39,390 nucleotides of DNA, taken from positions 1 through 39,390 of the IMG/VR virus record IMGVR_UViG_3300030329_005103; one strand, 5' to 3'. A model generated the notes under the pieces. The model searched no databases. It saw only the letters and a list, made by a program, of their open reading frames with translations, and was not told where the DNA came from. The position numbers were made by a program, and so were the translations under genes. The DNA is from a virus. Shown here in pieces: positions 16,529 through 26,800 of the stretch (the stretch's first letter is position 1; each line of letters opens with the position of its first letter).

Positions 16529-19500
16529 TGACCCTGAAGAAGCAGACACTCACTTTCCCTTTCGCCAAAGGCCTCAATGAGAAGGCTTCGGATAAGGTTA
16601 CGCCCGTAGGAGAACTGACCGAGGCAAAGAACGTTGTTTTCGATAAGGCAGGGCAGCTCATCAAGCGAGGGGCGTTTGTTAAGCAGGGTGGGGACACAAT
16701 TGCCTTTTCCGATGGTGACTCATCCATCGGCACATCCTTGGACTCTGCAACCTACACGACATCATACGGAGACGAGATACTTACGGCAGGTAAAGGGCGC
16801 CTTTTTGCCCGCTCTGGCTTAACGATGAACGGCAGCGGTCATGTCTATACGGACAAAGGGCCACTGGTTTCATGTGAAGCCGAAAATTCATTCTTGCTTA
16901 GAAATGAGAACTACAAGCATGGTCCTGCTCATATAGCTTACGCCTACTACGCCTCTGTTCCGACGCTAATGCTGGTCACGTATGTTCGGGCCCCAATTAG
17001 CGGCTCTCATGCGATGTATGAGGTAATGGGTGAAGTTCGTGATGCCGAGACAAAGAATCTTATCCACCAGGAAAGCATTGCGACTGTCAACTATTACGAT
17101 GTTGGGGATGACAGGCTTTACCGGGTTCCGGCTCCAAGGGCTATTGTGCTGGGTGACTATGGGTACATTCTTTACCTGGAGCCTAGCTTTGCAAACGCTA
17201 AGACAAAAATCAGGTATGTCGGCATAGACCTCGGTCTCCCCCTAGATGCTGGATCTCTCGATATCGACAATACCGGGTTTGTGGGTCCATCGGACCTTCC
17301 TAACTCTGATGGGGTATCTTACCATCGTCCAGTGTTTGATGTTGATGTTGCAACTTCAGCGGGAAACACAACGGTAAGTGGTGAGTCCCCACATGGCTCA
17401 GCGGCGGCTATTGTTGGCTCTATGACGGGTTCAAACCTTAACGTCGTAACATTTACCGATAATACGTGCGACACGGCAAGCAGCACTACCGTTACCATGG
17501 ACAGCACTGCTAACATTCGCCCTGGTGATGCTGTTAGCGGTTCAGGTATACCGGGTGGAGCGACTGTTGTATTGCGGCTTTCAACTACACAGTTTCAGCT
17601 TTCCGCAGCAGCAACGTCATCGCTAACAAACACTACGCTAACATTTACTCGAGGTGTAAATGAATCAAGCGCAGACGGTACGCTGCGCTTTGAGTACTTC
17701 AAGTCGAGCGGTACAAACCTCGTTAGTTTCGGCACCCCAGTAAGTACGACATCACTAACAGTGGGTAATGATGGAGCTGGCTCATCGGGCAACTGCGAAG
17801 CCTTTCCGGCATTTGCGTCAGATACTTCGATAGTCTCTGGATTGTGCGTCAAAGCCATTAACGACACAGGGACTCCAGCAAATGGTCAAATCTTCTATGC
17901 GGTAAACAACTACAAGGCCTCTGGCACGCAGGTAAGGCAGAAGTACGCTCTCATCGCTAGAGATCTTGGTAGTGAAAAAACAATGCTTGCATCCTATACT
18001 GGATTCTTGATGCGGGCATCGGCAATATCTGAAAGCGACTCAGACCTTCGTGTGATTGCTGAGCTTGCCAATGCCAGCGGGGGCAGCGCGACTACAGGCA
18101 GGCCTGATAACCATGAAATCATCTCATTTAAAATGAGTCGATCGACGGCAACTCAAACATCTTTCACGCCCTCTTTGTCCAGCTATGTGGTGGCCCGCAA
18201 CTCAAGTATTGCATCTGACTTATTTATACAGGGAAGCAAGACTTACTTTGTTTTGTCATTTCTAAATGGAAAGCGTAACAGCCTGAGCGGGAACAACCTG
18301 CTAATGGAAGCTCCTCCAATAAGCAGCACAACACTTTGGTATCGCCCGGTTGCTGCCATTGGCATGGGAGACAACTCGGCAACATTTACATCTGACTTTC
18401 TGTCTGGCCAGGAGAACGGATGGCGGTTTTTTACCCACCCTTCTAGGGTGTACTCGTATACGAACGTGTTTCGTTTCGGTGCAAATCGATTCTCGAACCT
18501 CGTGGAGTACTCCGCTGTCTTCAACCCTTCGGCGGCATCGACTTATGAGGATGAGACACATTCTCCCTCAGTGATGGAGATCAACTTCGCCCCTAATCGG
18601 GTGCACAAGAGCCTTACTACTCCCAATGGGATGCTTTTGACAGGGGGCATGTTGTATCACTATGACGGCTTCCGTCTTCATGAAAACAACTTCTTCGGAT
18701 TTCCTGTTTTTGATTTGGATGACTCAAACACTGGTGGAGCCATAGCGAACGGCACGTATCTCTATCGCGTTGTTTACGAGTGGTACGATGACATGGGGAA
18801 CGTCCACCGCTCTGCTGCTTCAGAATCAAAAACTGCTGTTATCACAGGCAGCAACGTTGGAAAAGTTACGCTCGCCATTTACGTGTTGCAGCATACTCTA
18901 AAAAGAGAAGGCGTTTTTGATAGCGCAAACACCGGCATACGTGCTTGCGTGTACAGGACAACCGCAGCGGGCTCGGTCTATCACAAGGTTGGGTCGATAA
19001 ACCTTAGCGCAAAAGAGTCTTCAATTACTGATTCCTTTATTGACTATGGAGGAATTGACGACACAGAGCTTGTGGACAATGAGCTTCTTTATACCCAAGC
19101 AGGGCTTCAGGCGAATGCCTTTGTTGGCTCATGCAAAGACCTCTGCATGCACAAGGAGCGTGTCTTTGTAACTACGAGCACTAACGCTGTTAAGTTCTCC
19201 AAGTACATGCTGTCCAGAGACGGGGTAAACTTTACTGACAACAATGAGCTTCGGGTAAGCAGCGAGAAAATCGACATCAATGCGATTGAGGCTTCCAGAG
19301 AAGCGCTCCTGATGTTTACTGAATCTGATGGCTATTATGTTGGAGGTGATGGCCCAGATAACGCAGGTATTGGGTCGTTTACGCAGCCCCGTGTTTTCGC
19401 GGCTGGGGTGGGTGCCTTGCCTGGGGCTGAGCACGCCTTTTTTAGTGGGGGCACTCTTCTCCAGACTAATCGTGGCATCATGAATATCCTTCCTAATTTG

Positions 19501-20181
19501 CAGCTTGATTATATCGGAGCAAATATCGAGGATCTTCTGGGGACAAAAACGGTGCCTTCTATCGTTGTTGATGAGGATACCAGCGAGGTTCGGTTCCTCG
19601 TTCAAAACAAAACGTCTAGTTCAGCAAACATTATCCTTGTTTACAATACGCTGTTTCGCCAATGGACTTCTCACGAAATCGCGTACAGCTCATCAAATTA
19701 CGGAGTAAGCCTGTTTGCCCAATCAATGAATGGGTCAACTAGCCTTTACTTGGCAACAGCGGATGGAAGTATTCACACGTATAGCCCGAAGGTTTACCAG
19801 GATACCAATACCGGGAGTTCTGCGAATTACGACATGGTCGTTCAAACCGGATACTTGAATGTGGCTGGGCTCCAAGCGCTCCAAAGAGTTTATCGTTGTA
19901 TGGTTTTGGGCAAATTCCTGAACTCTCATACGCTTACTTTTGACGTGTTCACGGATTATGACGACAGCACATCATCTACGTTTACCGGGGCAGTAAGTGT
20001 AGACGCAAACCCTTACCAGTATCGAGTACATCTTTCGAACCAGAAGTGCCGTGCGGTCAAAGTGAAAATAACCATTAGCGGGGCAAGCAGCTCTGCGGTC
20101 AATTTAGATGGCATCGCGCTCGAAGTTGGAGCACGACCAGGAACATTCAAGTTGCCAGCGGCACAAACGATAGGAGCGTAG
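16528..20181 (+). CDS. Large tail protein (tail-tube/nozzle type)
   Basis: 1217 aa from ATG 16528, which overlaps the previous stop; an in-frame ATG at 16516 is inside the previous gene. The N-terminus 'FPFAKGLNEKASDKV.PVGELTEAKNVVFDKAGQLIKRG' is a signature I recall from large podovirus tail proteins (proteins performing the T7 gp12 nozzle role). The body is beta-rich with Ser/Thr/Asn-rich loops, and the C-terminus ends in 'LDGIALEVGARPG'. It probably builds the short tail below the adaptor. Confidence 0.7.
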   Translation: MTLKKQTLTFPFAKGLNEKASDKVTPVGELTEAKNVVFDKAGQLIKRGAFVKQGGDTIAFSDGDSSIGTSLDSATYTTSYGDEILTAGKGRLFARSGLTMNGSGHVYTDKGPLVSCEAENSFLLRNENYKHGPAHIAYAYYASVPTLMLVTYVRAPISGSHAMYEVMGEVRDAETKNLIHQESIATVNYYDVGDDRLYRVPAPRAIVLGDYGYILYLEPSFANAKTKIRYVGIDLGLPLDAGSLDIDNTGFVGPSDLPNSDGVSYHRPVFDVDVATSAGNTTVSGESPHGSAAAIVGSMTGSNLNVVTFTDNTCDTASSTTVTMDSTANIRPGDAVSGSGIPGGATVVLRLSTTQFQLSAAATSSLTNTTLTFTRGVNESSADGTLRFEYFKSSGTNLVSFGTPVSTTSLTVGNDGAGSSGNCEAFPAFASDTSIVSGLCVKAINDTGTPANGQIFYAVNNYKASGTQVRQKYALIARDLGSEKTMLASYTGFLMRASAISESDSDLRVIAELANASGGSATTGRPDNHEIISFKMSRSTATQTSFTPSLSSYVVARNSSIASDLFIQGSKTYFVLSFLNGKRNSLSGNNLLMEAPPISSTTLWYRPVAAIGMGDNSATFTSDFLSGQENGWRFFTHPSRVYSYTNVFRFGANRFSNLVEYSAVFNPSAASTYEDETHSPSVMEINFAPNRVHKSLTTPNGMLLTGGMLYHYDGFRLHENNFFGFPVFDLDDSNTGGAIANGTYLYRVVYEWYDDMGNVHRSAASESKTAVITGSNVGKVTLAIYVLQHTLKREGVFDSANTGIRACVYRTTAAGSVYHKVGSINLSAKESSITDSFIDYGGIDDTELVDNELLYTQAGLQANAFVGSCKDLCMHKERVFVTTSTNAVKFSKYMLSRDGVNFTDNNELRVSSEKIDINAIEASREALLMFTESDGYYVGGDGPDNAGIGSFTQPRVFAAGVGALPGAEHAFFSGGTLLQTNRGIMNILPNLQLDYIGANIEDLLGTKTVPSIVVDEDTSEVRFLVQNKTSSSANIILVYNTLFRQWTSHEIAYSSSNYGVSLFAQSMNGSTSLYLATADGSIHTYSPKVYQDTNTGSSANYDMVVQTGYLNVAGLQALQRVYRCMVLGKFLNSHTLTFDVFTDYDDSTSSTFTGAVSVDANPYQYRVHLSNQKCRAVKVKITISGASSSAVNLDGIALEVGARPGTFKLPAAQTIGA

Positions 20182-20183
20182 CT

Positions 20184-21194
20184 ATGGCTACACCACCATT
20201 AAATCTGTCGGGAATGGATAGGTTGTCTGGCCAGACAGCTTCTCAGCCCAAGGTTAGTGATGCTGTTCGGCGCCTATTCCGCGAATCTCAGCGGGTGACT
20301 CAGATGAATGACCTACTGGTGAGTGAGCTGGCCTCTGGCGTTCTCCCCGCTGGAGCTGCCCAGCAAGTAGGCAGGCAAATCCAAAAGAACCAATCTATCG
20401 CAAGATTTAACTCAAGCATGGCAAGGGCCAAATTTGCAGAAGAGCAGGCCACCGAGGGGCGCTCTGCGAAATTTGCGATGGCTGCTATTCCGGCTCTTGG
20501 AACGCTTGCTGCTCAGTACATTGGTTCTAGCCCTGGGGAGGCTGGGGATGCGGCTACTGGCGGAATGGAGCAGGCTTGGCAAGAGACAGTATCTCCTGGT
20601 GATTTAACTGTCCCTGGTGGAGCTGCTGCTCAGTTGCAGGCTCAGGCAACAAAACAAGCCCAACAAAGCCAATTGGGTGTTCCGGCATTACAGGTAGATC
20701 CATCAGTACTTGCAGCGCAAGGCAGAGTGGGCTCTGTTCAGGCTATAGACCCAATGGCTCCTGCTGGGGCTACATCACCATCCTTGACTGGTGAGTATTA
20801 CGTTTCCCCCCAAGCCCTCGAAGACGCCCGTATGAGGCAGAGCCTTGTGGCTCAAGAAGGTCTAACTGAGCCTAGGTCGCTGTATCCGATGTACCGACAA
20901 AATCTCCTAGAAAGGCTTCCGGCATATACAGCACCCAGGGCTATACCGGCTCGCGAAGGAGTTCCTGCTGGCGCAATGATGGACTCTGATTTACGAGATG
21001 AGACGCTTGCTATCCGACCACGCCCCGCAGAGTCCGGGTTTGGTGCCGCTGGAGTAGCGAAAGCAGAGCCCAGGGAAAAGCCTGATACAGCCCAATTGAT
21101 TTCAGCCGCAATGGACATTGAAGACGACGAAAAGAAAAAAGAAGAGCTGCGAAAAATCATTGAGCAGTATGGCCTTGCAATGGGAGGTGAGTGA
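20184..21194 (+). CDS. Probable internal virion (ejection) protein, 336 aa
   Basis: Ala/Gln/Pro-rich sequence with an N-terminal helical region (VRRLFRESQRVTQMNDLLVSELASG), a short hydrophobic patch (FAMAAIPALGTLAAQYIG, about 98-115) and a charged helical end (DDEKKKEELRKIIEQYG). Located at the start of the four-gene set between tail protein and fibre genes, where podoviruses encode ejection proteins. AGGAG site; overlaps the next start. Confidence 0.55.
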   Translation: MATPPLNLSGMDRLSGQTASQPKVSDAVRRLFRESQRVTQMNDLLVSELASGVLPAGAAQQVGRQIQKNQSIARFNSSMARAKFAEEQATEGRSAKFAMAAIPALGTLAAQYIGSSPGEAGDAATGGMEQAWQETVSPGDLTVPGGAAAQLQAQATKQAQQSQLGVPALQVDPSVLAAQGRVGSVQAIDPMAPAGATSPSLTGEYYVSPQALEDARMRQSLVAQEGLTEPRSLYPMYRQNLLERLPAYTAPRAIPAREGVPAGAMMDSDLRDETLAIRPRPAESGFGAAGVAKAEPREKPDTAQLISAAMDIEDDEKKKEELRKIIEQYGLAMGGE

Positions 21195-22099
21195 TGGCTC
21201 GACCAGGGAATCCTACTTACGCTTCAATGACATCGCCAGAAGAGCGCAGTCAAGGCAGGGCGCGCAAAGCTGGTTTGCGTAATACTCCGTACAACCAACC
21301 GTCGGCTCCGCCAAGCCAGCCTCCTGTTGACCCTGGTGCAATTACGCTTGGGGGTCGAACATTCGCAGGTTCTGAAATTGGTGAAATGAGCGACTTCGAG
21401 CGCGAGTATCTTTACGGCCTTGAGCAGCAAGCTCTTGGCAACGTGGAATCGCTTGCACAGCAGCAAATGCGCAGAAACATTGGACAGCTCGCAGGAGCTC
21501 AAGAGGGAATTGCGCGGTCTATGGGCGCCCGCAGTGGAGCAGCGGCGCTGCGTTCAGGAATGTCTCGAGGTGAGCAAGTTTTGGCGCAGGGGCAGGAGCA
21601 GCTAGGCGCACTTAAATCCCAAGAGCAGCAGATTGCCTCTGATACAATGCGAGATCAAATTCTTCAGCGAATTGCAAATCAGCGAGGGTTTAATGCCCAA
21701 CAGGCAGCCGCAGAAGAAAGCCGCAAGATGGGGCTTATTGGAACGGGCATTCAGGCCTTGGCCACTATTGGCTCTGCTCTTATTTTTTCCGACGAAAGAC
21801 TCAAAAGCGATAAGTCTCCCGAAAAAGGGGAGGGTGATATTCGCGAGCTGCTGTCCAGCCTTCAGCCGACCAACTACGATATGGGCGGAAAAAACGAGAC
21901 TGGTGTTTTGCTTAACGAGAAGGTTGAGAACACTGAGGCTGGCAAGGAGATGATCCGCAAAGGCCCGGCAGGTTTAAGGATGATTGACCAGCCGCAAGCC
22001 ACAAAGAAGATGCTCGCAGCTATGGCCCTTCTTCACAAGGATAACGAGGAGCTTCGTGGTAGGCTAGGCAAACTCGAAGGCAAGAAAGGGAAGAAGTAA
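21194..22099 (+). CDS. Internal virion protein with C-terminal S74-type chaperone-like domain
   Basis: 301 aa from ATG 21194, with GGAGGTGA upstream. Helical Gln/Ala-rich region (70-178), a hydrophobic segment LIGTGIQALATIGSALIF (181-198), then SDERLKSD (199-206), the start signature of peptidase S74 / intramolecular chaperone domains, where Ser and the Lys five residues later form the self-cleavage dyad in endosialidase tailspikes. 'LLSSLQPTNYD', 'TGVLLNEKVEN' and a final helix 'TKKMLAAMALLHKDNEEL' follow in S74 order. Cleavage before Ser199 would leave a ~103-residue tail. Such a domain in an ejection-type protein is less usual than in a fibre. Confidence 0.7.
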   Translation: MARPGNPTYASMTSPEERSQGRARKAGLRNTPYNQPSAPPSQPPVDPGAITLGGRTFAGSEIGEMSDFEREYLYGLEQQALGNVESLAQQQMRRNIGQLAGAQEGIARSMGARSGAAALRSGMSRGEQVLAQGQEQLGALKSQEQQIASDTMRDQILQRIANQRGFNAQQAAAEESRKMGLIGTGIQALATIGSALIFSDERLKSDKSPEKGEGDIRELLSSLQPTNYDMGGKNETGVLLNEKVENTEAGKEMIRKGPAGLRMIDQPQATKKMLAAMALLHKDNEELRGRLGKLEGKKGKK

Positions 22100-23805
22100 T
22101 GGCTTATGAACCAATGACACAAGGGGCTTCCCGTGCCCTGCAAGAGGCAACGCCAGGCGTAGCAGAAAATCCTCAAGCAAGAGCCCAGATGGAACAACGC
22201 GCAGCTATGGCGCGGGAAGAAGCTCAAAGAGCCGAGAGAGAGGAACAGCTTGCAGCACAAGAAAAGGCGAGAGCTAATGAGCTAGCCTCAATTCAAGAAG
22301 AATTATACAAAATTGGCGTTCCCACGAATCAAGTGGCCAATGTTCAAAACTTAAATCCGGCACAGTTGGCAAACGTAAAAAGCTATCTTGGTATCGACAT
22401 GGGGCGAGATCTTCCTGAGACAGCGTTGATGCCCCCACCAGAAGAAGGTCTCTACAAGGCAGATATTGAAACAGCCCTGGCCGACCAAGAGTCAGCTCTT
22501 CGCGATGAGTATGCCGGTCTTTTTGGCGAGTACCGCGGTAGGCTCGCAGATATTCGCAACAGGACAAGAGGGGCAGCAGACGCTGAGAGGCTTTCCGCGG
22601 AAGCCAGCAGCGCGGCGAACGTTGCTCGACTTGAGGAAGAGGGCAGGGCCCGCGCTGAGTTCCGTGAAGAGTATAGGGAGCTTGCAAAGCAGCAAGAAGT
22701 CGCATCAAGAATTCGAAGAGAGTCGAAGGATAAGGCGCGTCGAGACATTGATGATGCGGTGTCTGAAGTTAGGGAGATGCGGATTAACCCAAACCGCATA
22801 TTCCACAACACGTCATCTAGGGTTGTCGCCGCTATCGCCGCTGGGCTGGGTGAGTTTGGTCGCCAGTTGCAGGGAGGTGGCACAAATACAGCGCTGCAGA
22901 TAATCAACTCTGCGATTGACCGAGATATCGATGCCCAAAAGCAGGCAATTAGGACTGCCGAGGTTGGCGTTAGGATGCAGGAGAATAGCTATAAGCGATT
23001 GCTGGACCTGCACGGTGATGACGAAAAAGCTGAGATGCTAGCAAGGCACCAGGCTTTGGAGTTTGCCAAAATGAAAGTTGGTGAAATCACCGACCGATAC
23101 AAGGTTCCGCTAGAGAAGAGTAAGCTATCGGGGCTTATTGCGGGAATTGACAAAGGCCTCCTTCAGACCGAGCTGGCTTTAGCCGACAAGGAATTCAGCT
23201 CAAGAGTTGCTGAATTAAGGGCGCGCCCTAAAGCCAAGGCAGTTGAGTTTAATAAGGATGAGGCTAACTTTTTTCGCATGTTTAGCGATTTTCGCACAGA
23301 GCTGGCCAATCTCAAGGATATGTACAGAGGAACAGGCAAGTACAAGGATCTTGGCCCCCTTAAAGGCGAAGCTATTAGTCGGATTTTTTCGGAAAAACTT
23401 ATGGGCAAAGATGCTCTTATTAGCGGTCTTGGGCGAACACTTGGCACCCACGCTGCTCAGTTTTACGAAACTGGTGCCCGGCTTTCTAAGTCATTTTCGG
23501 AAATTAAAGAAGCTGGTAAAATTTCGGATATGGACCTTGTGTTCTACCTTGAGCGCGTTCCGCTCCCGGATGATTCTGACGTAATGATTGAAGCTAAGAT
23601 TGAAGCTCTTGATGCTTTTGCAGAAAAAGCCATGGAGCTTAGGCTTGGTTTTCTTACACCTGCTGCGTTTAGGAAAGCTAACAAATTGCTTCAAGCCCAA
23701 ATGTCTTCTGATGGTCTTACGACAGTTAGCCCTGAGGAGCGCTCAAACTTAATAAAACGCGTTTACGGAAAGAAAGAGCCAGCTTACCAGGGTCCGTGGA
23801 GGTAA
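22099..23805 (+). CDS. Probable internal virion (ejection) protein, 568 aa
   Basis: Starts in a TAATG overlap. Strongly helical, with a long charged coiled coil at 30-65 (MEQRAAMAREEAQRAEREEQL) and more around 130-215, plus 'VVAAIAAGLGEFGRQLQGG' (about 238-256), a small amphipathic segment. No enzyme motif found. Gene order suggests the middle component of an ejectosome-like set. Confidence 0.6.
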   Translation: MAYEPMTQGASRALQEATPGVAENPQARAQMEQRAAMAREEAQRAEREEQLAAQEKARANELASIQEELYKIGVPTNQVANVQNLNPAQLANVKSYLGIDMGRDLPETALMPPPEEGLYKADIETALADQESALRDEYAGLFGEYRGRLADIRNRTRGAADAERLSAEASSAANVARLEEEGRARAEFREEYRELAKQQEVASRIRRESKDKARRDIDDAVSEVREMRINPNRIFHNTSSRVVAAIAAGLGEFGRQLQGGGTNTALQIINSAIDRDIDAQKQAIRTAEVGVRMQENSYKRLLDLHGDDEKAEMLARHQALEFAKMKVGEITDRYKVPLEKSKLSGLIAGIDKGLLQTELALADKEFSSRVAELRARPKAKAVEFNKDEANFFRMFSDFRTELANLKDMYRGTGKYKDLGPLKGEAISRIFSEKLMGKDALISGLGRTLGTHAAQFYETGARLSKSFSEIKEAGKISDMDLVFYLERVPLPDDSDVMIEAKIEALDAFAEKAMELRLGFLTPAAFRKANKLLQAQMSSDGLTTVSPEERSNLIKRVYGKKEPAYQGPWR

Positions 23806-23812
23806 TAATCGA

Positions 23813-26800
23813 ATGGCTAGACTTTTTGATTTTGCGGCAAACCAATATGTCGATGTGCCCGACGAAGAGGTTTCAGGCCTGGTTACTCGGGGCTCGCACG
23901 GGTTTGCCCAGGGGCAAGAGGTCGATATCATTCTTCCCAATGGGCAGGCTTACAAGCTTGGTGGCCCAGATGCCGCGCATGCTTTTAGGCTGGGCGCTCA
24001 ATATCAATCGCCAGAGCAGGCTGAGAAAGAGGCGCTTAGGCAGGAATATGGATCTGGTTTCGGCAACGCTCTGCTCGCATTCGGGGCTGGTCTTGGTCGC
24101 GGCGTCAGCTTGGGGATGTCAGACGCCGTATTATCTCAGGCAGTAGACCCCAAAATCCTACAAACCTATCGTGAAGAATTTGGGGGGCTGAGTACTGCGG
24201 GTGAGTTAACTGGTGCTATTGCTCCAGCCTTTTTTACTGGTGGGGTAGGCGCTCTTGGAACCGCTGCAAGATTAACCCCTAGCGGGGCATTAGCCGCCGC
24301 ATCTACCGCTGCGGGCCGAGCTGCTAGCGAGCGGGCTCTTAGGAAGATGGCCGTTGATGGCTTGTCGAGAAAAGCCGGGCAGGCCGCCACTGCGTTTGCC
24401 GTAGCCGGGGGATTAGAGGGAGCTGTCTATCAGGCAGGGACAGAGCTCACAGATAAAGTCCTTTTGGATAAGCCTAAAAGTGCCAATGAAATCATGGCAA
24501 ACATTGGATTTAGCGGGCTGTTGGGTGGCGGATTAGGCGGATTTTTGGGTGGAGGAGCTGTCGTTGGAATCGCAGGAACCAAGCGAACAATGGAGGCCTC
24601 AAAGCGCTTATTTGAGAATGTTCTCGATATGCCGCTGGTTGATGGGTTTACCGATGTAGCGGTTAGGGCTGTATCGACCCTTACTGGTGAAGCCCCTGAA
24701 AAGGTTCGCCCATTCCTGACGCTGGGGAAAAAAGGTGTTCCAGCCAAAAGAGAAGCAATTGAGGCAATTGACGCCAACAAGAGAATTCTCGATGAGGTTC
24801 GCCTTGAGAGACTTGCCCTTCGAGCACAGAGTGTCCGCAATAAGATTGCTGGGCGGGCGCGCTCTTTCGAGCTGGAAGTGGATGTCGAGACAGCCCGATT
24901 GGACCTGGCGGGCGATATTGAGGCCAACCTTCAGCGCAAGCAGTCCATTCTAGATGACCTGACAGACGAAGAGATTGATGTCGCCATAACAGACCTTGAG
25001 CTGCATGGTGTTCTCGATAAGATGGTTGAGGAAAAGGGCGTCATTAAAGAGATGTCCATCGATCGCAAGAGGCAGCTCTTGAGTGACCAGATGGATTTAC
25101 TCGAGACTCACACTCTTCAAAAAGTAGATGAAGCTAAAGAGCTTTCTGATTTAAACGGCAAAGCCTCTGCTTTTCGTGAATCTCTGTATGGCATTAGGAC
25201 CCGTGGAGCTGATGGGGTAGAGCAGCTCCGGGCCCAACTAGCCGACTCAAAAAGCCGCGCCAAGGCCAATATTGCCGAGATAAAGCAAGAGCGCGCCGAG
25301 CTGATTAACAACTACACAGAGAAAGAAATCGACCTGGGCCTTCGCCAGCTTCGCGAGCAGGGCTATTTGACCGAAGAGATGTTCGACATCGAGCGGATGA
25401 CGGCAAAGCAAAAGCACGAGATAGCGGTCGAAAAAGCGGATTTAATGTTTCGCAAAGCGGAAACTGAGGCTGAGCGTGCAGTTCTCTTCGAGGAAATCCA
25501 AGAGCGAGTTATTGAGGATTCAATCCTCAAGCTAGACCTTGATGAGCAGATAGCTACGACGCAAGCCGCAATTAAGCAGGTGGGTGAAAAAGCTAAAACC
25601 GAGGCCGACCGGTTAATCCAAGACGCTGATGGGGCGATGACAGATATCACCCAGAGGGGGGTGGGGGCCCTCAATAGCGTCCTTGACCTCGCAGAGGATG
25701 TCGCCACCAAGATCCAGCGCAGAGGTGTTGAAGGCGCCACTGAGGCAAAAGCGGGCTTTTACGCAAGGATGGAGAACCAGATTGAAGCTCCCCTGGGCGG
25801 AGACGCGGATATGCTGGAGTCTGTTTCATTGAGGCTGGTGGGGGAGGGAGAAGAGTATTTTATAGAGCTTGATAAGCTCATGAAAAATGATTCCCCTGAT
25901 GCTGCATTTATTAGCGAGCAAATGGCTCAGGACATGAATGCGTTCATTAAGGGAATGGACGAGTCGTACAGTGCGGCCATGATTAACATAAATAACATTC
26001 GCAGGCTTGCGAAGATGGACAAACTTGAGCCTAAGACAATAGCATTTGAGACGTTTAAGGTTCTGGACACCCTGAAAAGACGCCTTCAAGAGGTTCAGAA
26101 GTATGGCGATAACATCCACGTAAAGGATGTGCGGTTTAAGTCGCAGGTTGTTGATGAGCAGCTCATTAAGCCACTTGAGCAAGTTCTCATGAATCCCGAA
26201 TACTTTGGCGAAAAAGCGGTGCAGGCTTACGCCAAGGTAAACAACGCCAGCAGCAATTATTATCGACTTCGTAAATTATTTCGTCAGAAATTGACCACAG
26301 AAACCGTCAAACCAGGTGTAAGGACTCCGCGAGGCATGGACCCGGATATGGCGGAAGACCTCGGGCTTGACGCTCTTCCGGCTCAAAACCTGGTGCGCGG
26401 CGTAAAGTCAGGAACCCTTGGAAACGTCTTTCGGCAAATCGATAGCAATGTCAGTAGCACGACAGAGGTTCGCAAGGCGGCAGAAGAGTTCCTGAATGCT
26501 GCCGATGAGCTAAATATCGTTTATCGGGATATGCTCCCTGACGACACAACAAAGTATGGTGAAATTCATAAAGAACTTGGTGAAGCTATCGCGAGTGCCC
26601 GGAAGAGCTTTACCGATGCGAGAAAAGCGAAGAACACCCTCAAAGCCTACCACATGGTCACCGGAAGAAAGGTGCCGTTTAGCGACCAATCCGACCCCAT
26701 CCGTGAGGGCTTGGCAGGGTACCAGAAGAACGTTGAGACTCTAGAGGGCCTGCAGGAAGTGCTTGGTAATCTCAAGAACTGGCGCCGAGCCATGGGGGAT

